DNA of 31,425 nucleotides from Rhizophagus sp. LPA8_4_AMF (Eukaryota > Glomeromycota > Glomeromycetes > Glomerales > Glomeraceae): assembly GCA_021464525.1 (NCBI GenBank), contig JADRCO010000532.1, forward strand, positions 1 to 31,425, written 5' to 3'. This document shows positions 10,876 to 20,897 of this stretch, one piece after another. The notes beneath the pieces were generated by a model, which saw only the letters and a list, made by a program, of their open reading frames with translations, was not told the origin of the DNA and did not search any database. The stretch's first letter is position 1; each line of letters opens with the position of its first letter. The translations under genes and the position numbers were made by a program.

Positions 10876-11015
10876 CAGATTTTGTACATAACCATCTGAT
10901 TTTTGTTAACAGATCCGTCAAACATTTGAAGATCATAATATTCCCAAATATCATCTTTTATTATAAGTCAACATACTGAATCACTATTGGATATTATGGT
11001 ACTCAAAACCCGACA

Positions 11016-11097
11016 AAATCTTATTCCCATAATGTCATAATCCCGAATGTCATAATCCCGAACCTTTATAATCCCGACACGCCATAATACTGATTTT
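11016..11097 (+). repeat. Degenerate tandem repeat, CATAATCCCGAA
   Basis: The unit CATAATCCCGAA(TG/CC) recurs at about 17-bp spacing (near 11036, 11051 and 11067), with a weaker unit before (CATAATG) and after (CCATAATAC). The CCCGAA core is the same as in the foldback tract at 3871-4450. Confidence 0.5.
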
Positions 11098-11706
11098 CTT
11101 TCTTTTATTAATGAATTTCAAGTTTTTCATTTCGGTATTTTGAATTTTGGGCTTATAAAGTGTTGAGCTTATGACTAAGAGCCTTTTTTTTAAAATTAAA
11201 AATTCTTGTATTCACACAATGTTTTTTGAAACTGCCCACTGAAATTCTGACAGTCATTATATAATTTATATGCATTAAATTAAATTTGTACATCACAGAT
11301 TATCCAAAATTGGGTAAAACTATAATTGAAATAATAGCGATATTAGATGTTAAATTGATATAATTATATATAGGCAATGTTACATTAATGATATAGAACT
11401 TTATACATATTTTTATAACGATAAAATTTAAAGTACAGTATAAGCAGTAATTATCAATATTGAAAATTAGCCTTTTGTTAAAAGTTAATATCAATAATTA
11501 TTATGCAGCCAAATAGGATCATGTCGTTTTTAACATACTGATAATTTTTATAAATTATTATTACGTAAAATATCTTTGGTATTTTTGACGCGTTACATCA
11601 TTTAGATTAAATAACACACATATTAATTTTTATAGGTAAAATACCTATTGTTTACTATTCTTTTTTTATATGGAACATGATCTTGGACGTCTGCATAATA
11701 ACACAG
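11098..11706. other. Intergenic DNA, nothing recognised
   Basis: AT-rich. A 64-codon minus-strand frame at 11300-11494 is Ile/Asn/Leu-rich with no domain, and I treat it as spurious. Confidence 0.4.
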
Positions 11707-12108
11707 TTATTGGGTATGGTGGTCAAAATATCATCCGAACTGCTTCGCCTACCCATCAATAATTATTTATCGTTCAGCCCCATGCAGATTTTCATAGGCC
11801 GATATTTTTTGAGCATAACAATAATTCATTATTATACATAATTGATATAACAAGGTAGTAGAATAAATGAAAATTTTTATAGGAAAAGTTTAAATAAAGC
11901 TTATAAAGTGAATTAAAAATAGCATAAAAATGAAATTAATAGAAAGTCAATATAAAGCTTATTTATGACTGTTGTTATAATTAATGCATGATCAAAAGCG
12001 TCAGGACGATACCACTTTTATTAGATGTGGGGCTATATCGGTCACAGGACCGAATGATTGGATGAAAATGGGCCAAGTAGGCTACTCCCCCATCCAATAA
12101 TATACAGG
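11707..12108. repeat. Pair of related hairpins, possible foldback element
   Basis: One hairpin at about 11710-11763 has ends TTATTG...CAATAA around GC-richer DNA. Another at about 12057-12108 has an ATTGGATG / CATCCAAT stem. The two segments resemble each other in inverted orientation (TTATTGG...CATCC). Between them, AGCCCCA and GCCGATAT on the left have inverted counterparts (TGGGGCT, ATATCGG) on the right. A 400-bp foldback element would explain this; the match is weak. Confidence 0.3.
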
Positions 12109-12227
12109 TTTAATCATCAATTTATAAATGCGACAAATGATAATTATCGATATATATCCCTTAAAAAAATTTCCCGATAAAGGGAGGGAGAGGAAAACAT
12201 CCTTCTGAAACAAATGTGGCCAAATGA

Positions 12228-12416
12228 GTTTATAGGATTGGAAAATGGCTGTTGAACGAATATTTTATGTCTTTTGATGTGAATGCAACTTTTGCATCTA
12301 ATGGATATATAAACTTTTACATGGATGAACCATTTAACTTACCATGCATGCCGAAAAGGTTTGATAAATCCACAGGAATTTATAAAGAAAATATTGATGA
12401 CAGAATAATAATGTAA
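12228..12416 (+). pseudogene. Protein-coding remnant, fragment 1
   Basis: A 62-codon open stretch lies between stops and has varied composition: IGKWLLNEYFMSFDVNATFA followed by a GYINFYMDEPF-type stretch, then a charged end. No early ATG is seen. Base composition and residue mix look coding rather than random. With the two open stretches at 12644 and 13212 on the same strand, it may belong to one decayed multi-exon gene. No family was recognised. Confidence 0.3.
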
Positions 12417-12643
12417 ATATTTCAGGCCATAACTTCATAACAGAATAGAATTAAAATAATTGATAATCGGTTTTGTAAATTAATTAGTTAGATTGGTTGT
12501 GACAATCGACCAAGCCGAAAAATTGATATAAAAATTTCATTTTTTCTATATCATAAAAATTCTTCCACTACTAATCATATTGTTTTCTTGGATACGTTAA
12601 ATCATAATATATTTTAGGTGTGGAACTCGAAAATTACTCTTGA

Positions 12644-12862
12644 AAGCATTTTGAAGGACTGAATAAAATTGCAAGAAAAAGTTATTCAGATGTATCAGAT
12701 ACGTATCTTTGGTCGGATAAATTTCCTATTATTTTGAAATTGATAGAAAATGAAATTTATGAAGAGTTTTGGGTAATATTAATCTCGTTACAATATATTT
12801 TAACACTAGAGTTAACGGACGACTGCTTAGATCATTTTCCTAATGGAAGCGTTTACGGGTGA
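12644..12862 (+). pseudogene. Protein-coding remnant, fragment 2
   Basis: A 72-codon stop-free stretch follows an intron-like region ending in ATATATTTTAG (12616) and an in-frame TGA (12641). It reads HFEGLNKIARKSYSDVSDTY, then a LWSDKFPIILKLIENEIYEE-type helix, ending in an acidic piece. A possible donor (GGTAATATT) lies near 12773. The preceding stop and lack of a start indicate decay. No domain was recognised. Confidence 0.3.
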
Positions 12863-13211
12863 CAATGGATTATGCTAAAATATATTTCCGGATATTTAAA
12901 TGCGTAACAAAAGACTTGATAATTCTAATGAACTGATTGTTTCGTTTGTTGTTCATTGACGATAAAAATGGAATGTTCAAAACATGTACAGTACATGTAA
13001 TAATAAATGTAATCCATCGGAAATCATGTTAAATATAGTTCAATAGATTATATATATGATAATTTGAAAATGATTTTTTTAGTAATTAATCCCATCATGT
13101 TTAATTCCATACAAATTCTCGGCAAGCGTGAAAATCCATTGTACGACAACATTTGATTTGAGAAAAAATTTCACGTGAAATGCTTATGTCTTACATGTTA
13201 TTCAGGAGTAA

Positions 13212-13337
13212 TTTTTATATTTAGCAGTTAATGTGGTCCTAGCCGTAAAACCAAATGCCTCACTCGACTTGGTTGAATTGGCAAAATTGGCTTCTTTCTT
13301 GGCTCCTTGGCTGGGAGTCGGTTTTCTTATATGGTAA
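13212..13337 (+). pseudogene. Protein-coding remnant, fragment 3 (hydrophobic)
   Basis: A 41-codon open stretch contains ASLDLVELAKLASFLAPWLG, a hydrophobic helix-like sequence, with an acceptor-like ATTTAG at its start (13224) and a GTAAAG donor-like end (13334). The DNA is GC-richer than its flanks. A region just upstream (13186-13215, TGTTATTCAGGAGTAAT) resembles 2507-2530. This is a possible exon of a decayed gene. Confidence 0.25.
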
Positions 13338-13413
13338 AGATTTTCATATTTGCTAATATTTACATCATGCAATCATGCATGTCATTATTTCGTCATGCAC
13401 AATGTGAAAAAAA

Positions 13414-13426
13414 ATATATATATAAG
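13414..13426 (+). promoter_or_regulatory. TATA-like element for the PX-domain gene
   Basis: TATATATATAAGG lies about 65 bases before the proposed start codon at 13490. The distance is reasonable for a fungal TATA box, but in DNA this AT-rich the motif is weak evidence. Confidence 0.3.
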
Positions 13427-13489
13427 GGACCTTGAATTTGCCCTAAAAAAAATTTTCCAATTCTAGAAAAAAAATAATTTGCAACACCA

Positions 13490-16400
13490 ATGATGCAAAA
13501 TCATACTATAAATCCGGTAAATATAATGTTGTGCTAAATTAAAAAGAAGGTGCGGGAAAAAGTAATAATTTTAATTTTAATTTTTTTATTTTTTTACAAA
13601 AAAAAATATATTTTATTATGATAATAGACTTTAACTTTATCGCCATTACAAGCACATTATTTGAAGAAAGAACTTATCTCTCGTCAAATCAGATCTGAAA
13701 TACAATTACTTTCACATTATGAAGCTTTAAAAAATTTTGGTCCACCTTTTACTGATGATGATTGCGTGGAAACTGATACTCCATTTTTACGTTTCATATT
13801 CAATCGGTTCATATTTACTTTTCCATTCCTTCGTAATTCCGAAGCTACTTTTTGGCTTAAAGTATCGGAATTTATAAACGAATTTCAGAAGAAAAATATT
13901 ACTACTTCTTCTACAAGGGAAGAAACGACTAAAAGAAAGAAATTAGGTGAAAAAATTATCAACGAATTTACATTGCTACTTAATGCTGGATTAAAAACAA
14001 CTTTGGGAAAAGAAGAATCAATTAAAGTTGATTTTTCTCATATTTATGAAAGTTATAATCAAAAAAATTCTCAGGATTCATCAAAATCTATAAATGGATG
14101 GACTGTTAACATTGTTTCTGTAAAAGCTGCATGTGAAAAAAAACGTAAAATTCAAAACCATGTTTATATGGAATATATCATTCAAACAATGCGATCAAAT
14201 TTTGATGAACATATTTATGTTGTGAGACGTCGTAAAGATTTTAAAAAATTATATACTAAAGTAAGTTATATTCAATTTTTTTTTTAAAAAATCATACAAA
14301 TCTATAATATAATTTTTTTAATTTTCAAATTTTTTTTTAAAAAGCTTAAAGAAGAATTTGCGGCAATTGATATTCCTATGGTTCCAAATAATATTAAAGA
14401 GCGAAAACCTTCAACTTTTAATAAATCAAAATCAATACAAAAAGATGATCCTTCTAACGCTATATATCAATGTGAAAAAAATCGCCAAAATTTACGCGCG
14501 TACTTGCGTTCCCTTCTCTCCATAAGAGAGGTTGCTAGATCAAAAATGATGAAATTCTTTTTAACAGATTCTCCCATCTCTTTAAGCGAGGATGAAAAAA
14601 GAGATATAGCAGAGAGACTAGAATTGGATTCAATTAGAGACGAACAAAAGAAAAAATTCGACGAGGAGGCAGAAAAACGCATTAAAGAACTCGAACAACA
14701 TGTTTCGGAATTTAAGAAAATGGTTATGGGAACAGGTAGTTATTTTTCAAAAGCCTTTTATAACATCAATTTCACAAAATTAATATTAATCACATTAATT
14801 TGTTTCATTTTTTTTTTAATAGGCGGATTATCTGAAGTAGTCAATACAATACAACAAACTTCTGATATTTCAGATTTACCCGAAACTTATCAAAAAGTTG
14901 TTGAATGGGGCGAAATTGGGTTAGTGTTACCGATTTTTTTTTTTTTTTTTTCTGAACATTAAATATTATATTGTTGATAAAATACAATTTTTTTTTTTTT
15001 GTCCTGGTTTTAGATTTGCTTCTACTTTATATTCTCTTTTTATTGGATCTGATAATAGTAATGAGACTTTTGCTCAGCTTAAGCGCACACATAGTTTAAT
15101 GCCATATAGAACTATTCGAAACGTAATGAAAATATCAAATCCTGTAGCGCTAATGAGAGGGATGTTAGATATATTTCTCGCACAACCTTTTGGACAAAAA
15201 AGTTTAGCCCAAAGGTTAGATTATAATGATAATATTCTTTTTATTTTATTAAATGAACGTATATGTTTTATCTAATTTTTGATTTTAATACAGGATTCTT
15301 TCAATGAATTTGACCGAAGATATTAAAGAACTTAGTAACGATATTAAACTTCTTGAAGATGAAATAAATGATGATGAAGTATGTCAAAAATTACGAAATT
15401 ACGTATATGCTTCCCGTGAAGTTCAAACTGTCGTGAAGAAAGAAACGAAAGGAGAAAGTATGTGGAAACAAATCATTTGTAAAAAAATGATGAAATGATT
15501 TATTTAATTTAATTTAATTTTTTTTTTCCTCTAGGTACCGACGACCTCGTCCTTACGATATTGTATACAGAGACTTTAACCCCGAGTTTAATGGATTCGC
15601 AAATAGCAAGATTTACCGGAATTATCAACAACGTTAAGATAGATAATACAAGGTTATTAAATGATCTAAAGAAATTATTCTTTTTCTACTCTCGTCAAAG
15701 AGACAAGAAAATGTTAATCGAATTACTGTTTCAGGTACAGCGCAATCATATATTTATTTTCAAATATTTATTGACCTTTATATCAAAGTCGTTTAACACT
15801 TTTTTTTCGTTAATTAGGGAATCACTGGAGAAATTTTAAAAGAAATCATTACTATTTTTTATGAGCCATTGGCTAAAGTTTATAAAGTAAGTTTGTGGTG
15901 AATATTAATCATGACATTCTATTTATTAAATCAGTATCTAATTCGCCTTTTTTATATTATTACATTTTATAGGCTGCAAATATATCAGATTCTTTATCTG
16001 ATCTTTCTGAATTTGTGGATGACTTAATTAGTGTTGTCGAAGATGCTGATCGAAAGGGTATTTTACTTTTAATTAACTTTTACTTTCTATTTTTAAATTT
16101 ATTTCGTTTGTTTATTTGTCTTTTTTTTTTTCTTCAGGTATTGTTATGTATTGTCCGGCTGAATCAGTTGTCCAAACATTTATATCTCTTGCGCATCGTC
16201 ATATGCCAAAATTTTATTCATTTGTCCATTCAGTTTATTCGCATGATTCAACAGGCTTGTTCAATTCACTTATTGGATGGATTGGATCACTATTCGATTT
16301 CATGCGGAACGGACTAACTGAACAAATAGATTTACAACAATTGATTGATACAACGTTGACAACTGAAGAAGAACGAACCCGTGTTGTAAACGAAATAGAG

Positions 16401-16724
16401 AGTTTAATGAGTTGGCATACTTGGCGAAAGAAGAGACATTTAATGCGCCTCAAAAATATTATGAATAATGACGTTGATAGCGGTAATGATGGTGATGAGA
16501 GTGAAGATGATGGCTATGATTACGATACTGATGATGATTTTGTGGGAGTTGCTGATGACGATGGTTTAGAAAGCCAACATGAAAACGATGATTTAGAACA
16601 TTCTGCTTCTGATTCAGATTCTGTGATGGAAGAGATGGAATTCCCTGAAATAGAAATTATACCAAAATTATTACCTCCGTTTGTAAAGTCGATAAGCGGT
16701 CTTATGCGAAGTATTAAAAATTGA
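13490..16724 (+). CDS. PXB-PX-DUF3818 domain protein (yeast Ypr097w/Lec1-like)
   Basis: Ten proposed exons: 13490-13516, 13628-14260, 14345-14735, 14823-14919, 15014-15214, 15294-15457, 15535-15734, 15818-15886, 15973-16057 and 16138-16724. All introns are GT-AG and phases match, giving 817 aa. An N-terminal PXB-type region (about 18-150) starts LSPLQAHYLKKELISRQ and has PFLRFIFNRFIFTFPFL. The PX domain (about 165-295) binds phosphoinositides in this family; it has YVVRRRKDFKKLY and a LRAYLRSLLSIREVARS-type end. A charged coiled coil (300-345) precedes the DUF3818 region with RGMLDIFLAQPFGQKSLAQR and LTILYTETLTP. The tail (about 731-790) is very acidic. The protein is expected on endosomal or other membranes, in trafficking or lipid transport. 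No frame breaks were found. The nine-codon first exon is inferred only from phase and splice signals. A donor beginning at 14736 removes a poly-T segment that would otherwise read as a false membrane helix. Confidence 0.88.
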
Positions 16725-17448
16725 ACAATTTTCCTATTAGTAATTTCATTTATTAATTCATCAATTTATTAATTATTATTATAGTAATGCGTTTGTAATT
16801 TAATATATAATTTACTCAATCATAAAAGTTACAGTACAGGTTAATTCATACTAATATCAAAAAAAAAAATTTTTGTGCCATTTAAAACGCACATTATGAT
16901 AAATAAATAATACAAATAATACAAATCATTATTTATTGTATTTAAATATTTATTGTTTTTATAATATAATTCTCATGAGCTAAATTTGCGTCACATGATG
17001 CACGTGACTAATTTGTAAGCCAATCATGTCAGTCAGCCAATTTTACAATGGTACAACTACCAACTTTGGTAAACACCCTTGAACATGACTTTTTATTTAT
17101 AAATATAAAAAAAAAAAAAATTTCATGCCTTGAAAAAAATCTTTCTCGTCAATAACATATGTAGTATTATATATTTATTAATAATATACTATATATATTC
17201 GATAGCCAATTTTATTTGATAATTTATTGATCCTTGTATTTTCACATCATTTATATATATGATAAGTATTACGGCAAGAGGCTTTCAATGGTATTATGAT
17301 CCGCCCGTAAAATTATGCATAGCACCATACGCAGGGACTGCTTACTAAAAGTAAACGTCTATGCCTCTACCTCGCGCAAAGATCTATACCGCTTCTCCAC
17401 CTCCTCTTCCACTTTAACTCACCACAAAACCAACCAAACACGGCCGTC
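16725..17448. other. Intergenic region 3' of the PX-domain gene
   Basis: AT-rich to about 16980, then a paired E-box segment (16990-17008) and CCAAT-type words (17020-17040). From 17365 to 17430 one strand is strongly pyrimidine-rich (CTCCACCTCCTCTTCCACTT). This is complementary in character to the purine tract that follows. No ORF is supported. Confidence 0.4.
16990..17008. promoter_or_regulatory. Paired E-boxes (CACATG, CACGTG)
   Basis: GTCACATGATGCACGTGAC is a near-palindrome holding CACATG and CACGTGAC, the type of site bound by bHLH factors. CCAAT words follow within 40 bases. No gene start is seen nearby on either strand, so a regulatory role is not established. Confidence 0.3.
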
Positions 17449-17765
17449 AACACGAAGGAGATTAGAGTAAGAGGAATTATGGTAAAGGAGTGAGGAGGGA
17501 TGAAAAAAGATCAAAATTAGGGTAAAGAGGATGAGTGAAAGAGATGAGGGTAAATAAGTTGGAGAAAAGGATTAGTGTAAGGGAATCTAGTAAATTGAAT
17601 GGTTAGTAGGGAAGAGTCTGTGTAAAAAGGATTAGGTTAAGGGAAGGGAATTATATAAGAAGATATTAGGGGGAAGTGATTAGGGTGTAGGAGGGAAAGG
17701 ATTAGGGAAGGAAATTAGCGTAAGAAGAAGAATTAGGGTTGGCCATTAGGTTAAGATAGAGTATT
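17449..17765 (+). repeat. Purine-rich degenerate TTAGGG-like repeat tract
   Basis: About 320 bases are almost pyrimidine-poor on this strand and carry many variants of GGATTAGGGTAAGGGA (for example ATTAGGG near 17517, 17668, 17681, 17701 and 17734; ATTAGGTTAAGGG near 17631). The spacing is irregular, 12-40 bases. The G-rich strand bias and ATTAGGG core recall interstitial telomere-like DNA, but no perfect TTAGGG array exists. There is no open reading frame. Confidence 0.6.
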
Positions 17766-18085
17766 GGGTATGAATGAGATTTGCGTGTGATTATTATCAG
17801 GTTAAGACCAGGGCATTGAGGTGTGTATGAATGAGATGTTTATTCATAATAAAAAGAAAAAAGATCTCTTTGTTTATTATTCTTACGGGATGGATGATTT
17901 CCATCTATAACGCATAGTCTCACCGAAGTAGAACCGCCCCGCCTGCACTTCAATTTTAAAAACGAACTGGAAATACCTATGAGTAGTACTCTTTCACTAT
18001 TGTTTGACTAAAAAATCTGAATCAGAGTACCGCAACCAAATCGTCTCCGTCATTAAGAGGTAGAGATTCGTGCTTCTTGGCGCGT
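17766..18085. other. Intergenic DNA with one shared 18-mer
   Basis: No ORF. CTGCACTTCAATTTTAAA at 17943-17960 is identical to 10691-10708, which lies at the end of the pogo-like remnant. This suggests a common dispersed repeat. Confidence 0.35.
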
Positions 18086-18265
18086 TCACCATTTTTTGTT
18101 GGATTTCTTTATTTTCTCCTCTTCCGATTTCTTCGTAGTGCTATCTTTTCTTGAAGACCGTTCCAAGAAAGAATGATTATCCTTCTTTCGTTCTTGCTTA
18201 TAATCATTGTGCGAGCGTTTAAATTTCTTGCTTAATGGAGAACTTACTGTGCGTAAGGCTTCGTT
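18086..18265 (-). pseudogene. Lys/Ser-rich coding remnant
   Basis: A 59-codon minus-strand stretch has no ATG and is bounded by stops. It begins NEALRTVSSPLSKKFKRSHN and continues as a highly charged, Lys/Arg/Ser/Glu-rich sequence (DYKQERKKDN, RSSRKDSTTKKSEEEK). Such tails occur in nuclear and retroelement proteins, but nothing specific was recognised. The GC content is higher than the flanks. It is most likely an exon fragment. Confidence 0.25.
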
Positions 18266-19758
18266 TCAAAAGTCGGTTAATTTTGATTAAATTGGAACTA
18301 TATAAAACCGATGGCCATAATTTTTGTATCATGTGATTTATATGATTATTGAAGGAGGTTTTTGGAATTGTTCAGGATATACATCCCAGTTGCAAGTCAT
18401 GAATATTTATGTGATTTATAGTGGTATTAAATTAAAACGTATAATACTTTTAACGTTTTTAATTTATAAGATTCGTACATGTTTGGGTTTATCAAAGTTC
18501 AGTTATGATTTTAATTTATTTATATTGTGCTGTAAAACAATAAAACAAGAAAAGCGTAAGGTTGATACCGTGTTTGATGATTATTTTGCAATAGGTGGGG
18601 CGTTTTTTTTCTATCCTTGATATTGCCCTTACGGAGAAAAAAACTTTTCAAAAAGGAAATCAATAATTAACATTTATCATCTTTAGTTATTAGATACGGA
18701 GCGACATTTTATCTTTTATGCTACAGTTATAACAATAAGCATATCTATCATGAATAAACCCTCTTAATGTCAAATTTACGAAGTCTGCTTTAATAATAAG
18801 ATTCATGGAAAAGTATAAGAATTGTGAAAATGACGTGAAGCAGTTTATTATTGGATATGATGGGACGTAAAGAGCTGACGATGAAAAAAAAATAACAAAA
18901 ACAGGCTCTGGGGTATTTGAAAAAAGGTGTAATGGACTAATGGGTGTAATATGGAGTTATGGGTGCTAAATTATGTATTATGTGCTACGTTCTAAATAAG
19001 ATGTATTTTTAATAAAGATCAGAGTTAATGATTGAAGAATCAAAAATGGGTCCATGATTCAATGAGATTTTTGCATCAGCGTTAATTTTCCTTATTCTAA
19101 AGTAAATTCCGCTTTTTCTCGTCTTCAAGATTGACAATGCTGATATAACTTTAACTTTCTTTTGAGACCAATTATTCGGTACATTTCTCAGGGTGTGTAT
19201 CTTTTTTTTATAAAATCTCAATCAGGTGATTTGAAATGTCACATATGAAGATTGCTAGTGAATAAAAAAGAATATGTAAATCCAAATATTTTAAATCTCA
19301 AAACTTATCGATCTAACAAGATTCTTAATGATTCTGACGTTCAAATCTCTTCAATCGTAGAGAAAAAAAGATCAAAAATATTTGTAATATCCTATCGTAG
19401 GATAATGGTTTAAGCCTACACAATTATATACGAAAAATTCGCAGTTTAAATCATTGAAATCATTGAATTGTAAGTATTTTATGTTTAAAAATCATATGAG
19501 TAAATAGATTGATTGGAAGGGGACGAAAAAATATTAATTAATTTTACATCAACAATCTATAATCAGATTGTACAAGATATTTTCATTCATAATTAATGGC
19601 ATAATTATTGATACACTCTTCATCAAGTTCCTACGTAATTTAACATAGTCGTCATAATTTTGCATCAGACCTTTATTTTTTCGTCGCATCTAATTATGAC
19701 CATCATATTGGCCAAATCAAGGACGCCGCAGAGTTATGAACACACTCCATAAAAGACT
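18266..19758. other. Intergenic DNA, two doubtful ORFs
   Basis: A 98-codon plus-strand frame at 18324-18620 starts with a non-ATG codon and has low-information composition. A 70-codon minus-strand frame at 19009-19221 (containing NVPNNWSQKKVKVISALS) looks slightly more protein-like but has no recognised domain. I do not call either as a gene. Nothing else was recognised. Confidence 0.35.
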
Positions 19759-19989
19759 GGGGTGTCTAAAATCACGCTGATCACAAACGTAGGAGTAGCT
19801 CCATAGTAAAAATCATTAGTGGAGATTTTTAAGTGAAAATTTCGAAACTTTTTTTTATTAATAAATTACTATTTAAAATTGCCTTCGCAAAAATTATAAT
19901 TTCTCGAATTCTACTAAATTTTTTCACATTTTAGCAATATTGAATGTAATTTTTCAGATATGCCTTAATTAAAGTACGTAGGCAAAATT
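19759..19989 (+). repeat. Left terminal inverted repeat of the MULE-like element
   Basis: It matches the complement of 20473-20700 from GGGGTGTCTAAAATC through CAGATATGCCTTAATTAAAG and ACGTA at the inner end. Differences include a short indel near 19790 and scattered substitutions. Confidence 0.85.
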
Positions 19990-20185
19990 ACACTATTCCT
20001 TTAATTTATTATTGTATAATGTTTATTATTTTGCGATGTTTCAATATAATAAAGTACTAGTAAATTTAAACTTTTTTAAACTTCTAAAAGCTAAATTGTA
20101 TTCTATAAAATGTTTTTTTCCTTATTGATAATAAAACTTGTTTTTGACTACAAATTATTATGAAAAAATTGGCAAGAACTAACAA

Positions 20186-20456
20186 ATGACAAGTACAACT
20201 CAAACATGCACATCAGAATCGAAATATTCAAAGACATCATCACCAAGAAATAGAGCACTCTTAATAATCTAAGTGATAATGACTTTGCCACTATTGTCGA
20301 ACAAATTAAAGAATTAGTATGCAATATAAATGAAACAAAAACAAAATGAATTGATCAGTAAAATTCGGAGCCTACCTGCTAACCAAATTTCCAGTGCAGT
20401 TCATCTATTTCAAGCTATTTTAAATACTTTTCTCATCTGGTGAAAATAAATACTAA
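20186..20456 (+). pseudogene. Decayed cargo ORF inside the MULE-like element
   Basis: Starting at an ATG, the frame reads MTSTTQTCTSESKYSKTSSP and is broken after about 28 codons. It continues in another frame with SDNDFATIVEQIKELVCNIN, shifts again to NELISKIRSLPANQISSAVH, and ends near a FSSGENKY-type segment. At least three frame changes separate pieces that together would make a protein of about 90 residues, Ser/Thr-rich at the start and helical afterwards. No known domain was recognised. It is either cargo or the remnant of an element-encoded accessory protein. Confidence 0.5.
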
Positions 20457-20472
20457 TATTAATAAATTTTTA

Positions 20473-20700
20473 AATTTTGTTTACGTAATTTAATTAAGAC
20501 ATATCTGAAAAATTACATTCAATATTGCTATAAATGTAAAAATTTTAGTAGAACTTGAGTAATTATAATTTTCGTGAAAGCAATTTTAAATAGTAATTTA
20601 TTAATAAAAAAAAAATTCAAAATTTTCACTTAAAAATCTCCACTAATGATTTCTACTATGGAGCTACTATGTTTGTGATCAGCGTGATTTTAGACACCCC
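20473..20700 (-). repeat. Right terminal inverted repeat of the MULE-like element
   Basis: Inverted copy of 19759-19989. It ends GATTTTAGACACCCC and is followed by ATTAAAAGAC, the right half of the presumed target duplication. Confidence 0.85.
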
Positions 20701-20897
20701 ATTAAAAGACGCCTTCACGATTTATAATGACAGAATTTGCTATTCAAGGAATACGTACTTCCAAATCAAAGCAAAAGTAAAGTTACTTTAAAAGTATTTC
20801 ATTGCATTTATATGTTTAGAAGATAATCATTTATTTATCTGATATAGCCTAAAATACTAAATACAAAATAATTACCTTCAAAGATAAAATTAATTAT

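Larger units (their letters stand above)
19759..20700. mobile_element. Non-autonomous MULE-like DNA transposon with long TIRs
   Basis: The two ends are inverted copies of each other over about 230 bp. Left 19759-19989 begins GGGGTGTCTAAAATCACGCT, and right 20473-20700 ends in its complement, with point differences and small indels along the whole length. Flanks are ATAAAAGAC-T on the left and ATTAAAAGAC on the right, an imperfect 9-10 bp target duplication. Long TIRs and a 9-10 bp duplication are the pattern of Mutator-like elements. The 480-bp interior has no transposase, only a decayed small ORF. At about 940 bp and with both ends present, the element is structurally complete and would need transposase supplied in trans. 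Confidence 0.8.

Noticed and set aside
11300-11494. 64-codon minus-strand ORF
   Set aside because: Ile/Asn/Leu-rich composition expected from AT-rich noncoding DNA.
14467-14682. 71-codon minus-strand ORF
   Set aside because: Antisense to exon 3 of the PX-domain gene.
14736-14822. Apparent transmembrane segment in the PX-domain protein
   Set aside because: It lies in an intron with GT and AG ends; removing it restores the conserved domain sequence, so the membrane helix is false.
16015-16317. 100-codon plus-strand ORF
   Set aside because: Reads through the last intron of the PX-domain gene and continues in the wrong frame of exon 10.
16235-16453. 72-codon minus-strand ORF
   Set aside because: Antisense to exon 10 of the PX-domain gene.
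18324-18620. 98-codon plus-strand ORF
   Set aside because: Starts with a non-ATG codon, has no recognised domain, and its composition is typical of AT-rich noncoding DNA. It could only be revived by transcript evidence.
19009-19221. 70-codon minus-strand ORF
   Set aside because: Somewhat protein-like but with no domain, no splice context and no homology I can recognise.
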